Shown here: positions 61,340 to 64,000 of the stretch, in pieces | How the letters are laid out: every line of letters begins with the position of its first letter | Numbering within the stretch: the stretch's first letter is position 1 | NCBI RefSeq assembly: GCF_900580675.1 | Contig: NZ_UTBG01000186.1 | Coordinates: 1-64,000, forward strand | Direction of reading: 5' to 3' | Source of the DNA: Pseudomonas viridiflava | Lineage (GTDB): Bacteria; Pseudomonadota; Gammaproteobacteria; Pseudomonadales; Pseudomonadaceae | DNA length: 64,000 nt | Position numbers and translations under genes: made by a program | The notes under the pieces: model-generated | The model's database searches: none | The model's input: only the letters and a program-made list of their open reading frames with translations | Told to the model about the DNA's origin: nothing

Positions 61340-61369
61340 TTGACTTGTCGGTCACTATGCGGTGCTAAT
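61340..61369 (+). promoter_or_regulatory. Candidate sigma-70 promoter for the porin gene
   Basis: TTGACT at 61340-61345 and GCTAAT at 61364-61369, with an 18-bp spacing and a TG before the -10 box. Located 75 bp before the porin start, in a suitable place; not proven. Confidence 0.4.
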
Positions 61370-61443
61370 CGCGCATCTGTGGATCGAGGGCGTCAGACCC
61401 GAGACCAAAGAAATACAAAAATTAGAAATGAGAGGAGCGGTAC

Positions 61444-62814
61444 ATGAAGAAGTCCACCTTGGCTTTGGCTGTAGCTTTGGGCGCAATCGCCCAGCAAGCA
61501 GGCGCTGCCGGTTTCATCGATGACAGTAAAGTAACACTGGGTCTGCGCAACTTTTACATCAACACTGATAACCGTGACTCGGCTGCTGGCACTGCTGCCA
61601 ACAAGCGCGCTGGTGTTCAGAGCAAGAACGAAGAGTGGGGCCAAGGCTTCGATCTGCGCTTCATCTCCGGTTTCACCCAAGGCACCGTAGGCTTTGGCCT
61701 TGACGCTATCGGTTTGCTGGGTGTTCGCCTGGATTCCGGCGGCGGCACCAACGGCGCGACTGCATCGTCTTACGGCGGTACCGTGTTCCCGAGCAAGTCC
61801 AATGGCGAAGCCGTTGATAACTACTCGAGCCTGGGCCTGACTGCTAAAGCCAAGATCTCCCAGACCGAACTGAAGCTGGGTACGCTGATGCCTAAGCTGC
61901 CGGTTATCGTGTCCAACGATGGTCGTCTGCTGCCGCAAACCTTCCAGGGTGGCCAGATCACATCGAACGATATCAAGGATCTGACGCTGGTTGGTGGTCA
62001 GATCGAAAAAGCCAAAGGTCGTAACTCCAGCAACGTTGACAACCTGTCCATCGCGGGCGCCAACAGCCGTGGCGTCAACTGGCGTGACAGCAACAAGTTC
62101 TACTACGCCGGTGGTGACTACAAGATCACCAAGGACCTGACTGCCCAGTACTACTACGGCAACCTGGAAGACTTCTACAAGCAGCACTTCCTGGGTCTGA
62201 CCCACAACTGGGCAATCGGCCCGGGTGTATTGAAGTCTGACCTGCGTTACTTCAACAGCTCCGACGACGGTAAGAACGGTCACGAATCTGCCTACTTCTC
62301 GTCGGGCAACTACAGCGGCGTGAACTCCGGTCGTGGCAAGGTCGATAACAACCTGTACAGCGGCCTGTTCCTGTACACCGTTGCCGGCCATACGTTCGGT
62401 GGTGGTTACCAAGTCAGCAACGGTAGCAGCGACTTCCCTTGGTTGAACCAGGGCGACGGTTCGTCGGCTTACCTGACCACTGACATGCAGATCGCCAAGT
62501 TCGCCCGTGCTGGTGAACGTACCTGGCAGGCTCGCTACGCTTATGACTTCGCCAAAGTGGGCGTTCCTGGTCTGACTGCTGGTGTTGTCTACCTCAAGGG
62601 TACTGACATCGACACCGTTAACGGTTCGCGTGCCGAGTTCACTGGCCAGTCCGAGTGGGAACGTGACATCACCGTTGCCTACGTGATTCCAGAAGGTCCG
62701 CTGAAAAACCTCGGCGTCGCCTGGAAAAACGCTATGTGGCGCAACGATGTTGCTGCCGCGCGCGATCAAGATGAAAACCGCGTGATCGTCAGCTACAGCT
62801 ACGCATTCAAGTAA
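61444..62814 (+). CDS. OprD-family outer-membrane porin
   Basis: A 456-residue porin. The signal peptide ends near QAGAAG (residue 22), and the mature part begins FIDDSKVTLGLRNFYINTDNRD, the OprD-family start, with the family features EEWGQGFDLRFISGFTQGTVGFGLDAIGLLG and a final aromatic strand (VIVSYSYAFK). OprD-type porins let small molecules such as basic amino acids or organic acids pass. Codon use is highly biased to preferred codons, which fits strong expression. Close to OprE-type members, but the substrate is not clear. Confidence 0.92.
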   Translation: MKKSTLALAVALGAIAQQAGAAGFIDDSKVTLGLRNFYINTDNRDSAAGTAANKRAGVQSKNEEWGQGFDLRFISGFTQGTVGFGLDAIGLLGVRLDSGGGTNGATASSYGGTVFPSKSNGEAVDNYSSLGLTAKAKISQTELKLGTLMPKLPVIVSNDGRLLPQTFQGGQITSNDIKDLTLVGGQIEKAKGRNSSNVDNLSIAGANSRGVNWRDSNKFYYAGGDYKITKDLTAQYYYGNLEDFYKQHFLGLTHNWAIGPGVLKSDLRYFNSSDDGKNGHESAYFSSGNYSGVNSGRGKVDNNLYSGLFLYTVAGHTFGGGYQVSNGSSDFPWLNQGDGSSAYLTTDMQIAKFARAGERTWQARYAYDFAKVGVPGLTAGVVYLKGTDIDTVNGSRAEFTGQSEWERDITVAYVIPEGPLKNLGVAWKNAMWRNDVAAARDQDENRVIVSYSYAFK

Positions 62815-62823
62815 CTGTGTAAA

Positions 62824-62852
62824 ACCTTGCCCGGCGCAACGCCGGGCAAGGT
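62824..62852 (+). terminator. Terminator after the porin gene
   Basis: ACCTTGCCCGGC, five bases, GCCGGGCAAGGT, followed by GCTTTACTTT. Strong stem; the T-run is weak. Confidence 0.85.
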
Positions 62853-63084
62853 GCTTTACTTTCAAGTCGGGCCAAACCCCCGCAGGCCCTTCCTGAACCC
62901 CTCTTTACAGCGTCTCAAGGCCTTCTCGAACCTTGAAACCGATGTTGCTCCTCGCTCGCTTCCGCGTCCAATGAACACATTTTTAATATTCCTTTATCGT
63001 CTAGATAAATCGATATTTATTCTTTTTAAATAATCCGCATTCCATGCACAGTGGGCTCCATAAGCACTCATCAGGAGCCACACC

Positions 63085-63723
63085 ATGAGCCTAAGACTGG
63101 GCGATATCGCCCCCGACTTCGAACAGGATTCCAGCGCCGGCACGATTCGCTTCCACGAATGGCTGGGCGACAGCTGGGGTGTGTTGTTTTCCCACCCGGC
63201 AGACTTCACACCGGTGTGCACCACCGAGCTGGGCTTCACCGCCAAGCTCAAGGACGAATTCGCCAGGCGCGGCGTCAAGGCCATCGCCCTGTCGGTAGAC
63301 CCGGTGGACTCGCACCACAAGTGGATCGAAGACATCAACGAAACCCAGAATACGGTCGTCAACTTCCCGATCCTGGCCGATGCCGACCGCAAGGTTTCGG
63401 ACCTGTATGACCTGATCCACCCGAATGCCAGTGACACCCTCACCGTGCGCTCCTTGTTTGTGATCGACCCGAACAAAAAGGTTCGCCTGACCATCACCTA
63501 CCCGGCCAGCACCGGTCGCAACTTTCACGAAATCCTGCGGGTCATCGACTCGCTGCAGCTGACCGACAGCCACAAGGTCGCCACGCCCGCCAACTGGCAG
63601 GACGGTGATGAGGTGGTCATCGTGCCGTCGCTCAAGGATGAGGAAGAGATCAAGAAGCGCTTTCCCAAGGGCTATCGCGCGGTGAAGCCTTACCTGCGAC
63701 TTACCCCGCAGCCAAATCGCTAA
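63085..63723 (+). CDS. lsfA: 1-Cys peroxiredoxin (LsfA-like)
   Basis: A 212-residue peroxidase of the Prx6 group. The catalytic Cys45 is in FSHPADFTPVCTTELG, and the C-terminal part (TGRNFHEILRVIDSLQLTD; FPKGYRAVKPYLRLTPQ) is the 1-Cys extension. In pseudomonads LsfA protects against peroxide and was first seen under sulfate starvation. The ATG at 63085 follows TCAGGAGCC. Length is typical. Confidence 0.93.
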   Translation: MSLRLGDIAPDFEQDSSAGTIRFHEWLGDSWGVLFSHPADFTPVCTTELGFTAKLKDEFARRGVKAIALSVDPVDSHHKWIEDINETQNTVVNFPILADADRKVSDLYDLIHPNASDTLTVRSLFVIDPNKKVRLTITYPASTGRNFHEILRVIDSLQLTDSHKVATPANWQDGDEVVIVPSLKDEEEIKKRFPKGYRAVKPYLRLTPQPNR

Positions 63724-63732
63724 CACAAACCA

Positions 63733-63818
63733 AGCAGGCTTGCTCGGGAATGCGGAGTGTCAGCCAATACATTAGCTGACTGATACACCGCATTCGCGAG
63801 CAAGCCCGCTCCCACAGT
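63733..63818. repeat. REP pair with damaged left end
   Basis: The right arm (TTCGCGAGCAAGCCCGCTCC CACA) is intact, but the left arm lacks TGTGGGAGC (it reads AAGCAGGCTTGCTCGGGAA). It is a REPIN in decay, after the peroxiredoxin gene. Confidence 0.85.
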
Positions 63819-63853
63819 TGATCGCATTTTAAGTCTCACATAGCAGGGGTTTT

Positions 63854-63879
63854 GAGGCCGTTTCGACGGCCTTTTTTTT
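63854..63879 (+). terminator. Terminator GAGGCCG-6-CGGCCT with T-run
   Basis: A strong intrinsic terminator with eight T. It probably ends the peroxiredoxin transcript through the REP. Confidence 0.9.
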
Positions 63880-64000
63880 CGTCTGAGGATTATTGAATTG
63901 CATATGCTTTTATAGAATAAACAAATGAAAAAATAAGATTTATAGATATATAAATCTGCTGATAAGGTCTGTTCCATCTTGGCGCCATCGCCACAAGGCG
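63880..64000. other. AT-rich end of window
   Basis: About 120 bp, AT-rich, with a dyad AGATTTA-8-TAAATCT (63939-63960). No gene is visible; this may be the promoter region of a gene outside the window. Confidence 0.4.

Overview
The window is a stretch of core chromosome from a fluorescent pseudomonad, most likely the Pseudomonas fluorescens group. The evidence is high GC, an AlgP-type Ala/Lys/Pro repeat tail, an OprD-family porin, LsfA-type peroxiredoxin, paired REP/REPIN elements of three types, and a gene order that matches what I recall of the P. aeruginosa PAO1 block from algP to argA (algP, hemB-ppk-ppx, trxA-rho-ubiD, glpT, zapA-pepP-ubiH, gcvT/gcvH, argE-argA). The identification rests on sequence reading and recalled family knowledge; no database search was run.

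Layout. 1-4020: end of algP, a TIGR02444-type protein, an ABC-F ATPase, an MscS-type channel and a LysE-type exporter. 4158-7292: a minus-strand operon of four small secreted proteins or lipoproteins (COG3014, YcfL, LpoB and CsgG/LpoB-like). 7562-12623: an FTR1 iron permease fused to a c-type cytochrome domain, YaiI, ElbB, a fatty acid hydroxylase-type protein and DedA. 12831-17735: hemB, ppk and convergent ppx. 18218-26499: an accessory insert relative to the PAO1 order, holding a chaperone-usher fimbrial locus with DUF1120 subunits and a polar amino acid ABC transporter with a divergent GntR/FadR-type regulator. 26621-31511: trxA, rho, ubiD, a ferredoxin-reductase and a small outer-membrane barrel. 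31834-38202: chaC, glpT, a quinone oxidoreductase, a FliL-like protein, an OafA-type acyltransferase and an EVE protein. 38398-44901: a 49-residue membrane peptide, 5-formyl-THF cyclo-ligase, 6S RNA, zapA, a ZapB-like coiled coil, YgfB, pepP, ubiH, a hotdog protein and a second UbiH-family hydroxylase. 45061-49521: a ferric iron ABC transporter and gcvT-gcvH. 49631-57881: a DegT-type aminotransferase, outer-membrane and envelope proteins, NfeD with an SPFH protein, an orphan GspE-like ATPase, an ACT-like protein divergent from an Lrp regulator, and a CYTH-CHAD triphosphatase. 58040-63723: argE, argA (preceded by a possible arginine leader peptide), an OprD-family porin and a 1-Cys peroxiredoxin.

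Functional links visible here: polyphosphate synthesis and breakdown (ppk against ppx); ubiquinone synthesis (ubiD, ubiH, a second hydroxylase); arginine synthesis (argE, argA); iron uptake (FTR1-cytochrome, FbpA/B-type ABC system); cell division and growth control (zapA, 6S RNA, rho); and a cluster of envelope lipoproteins.

I found no CRISPR array, prophage, toxin-antitoxin pair, secretion-system locus, insertion sequence, tRNA or rRNA. I see no obvious new multi-gene system. The most interesting leads are the short GTG ORF ending in two arginine codons before argA, the four-gene lipoprotein operon, the FTR1-cytochrome fusion, the fimbrial insert with its intergenic hairpin, a GlpR-like operator before glpT, and an unexplained long inverted repeat before chaC.
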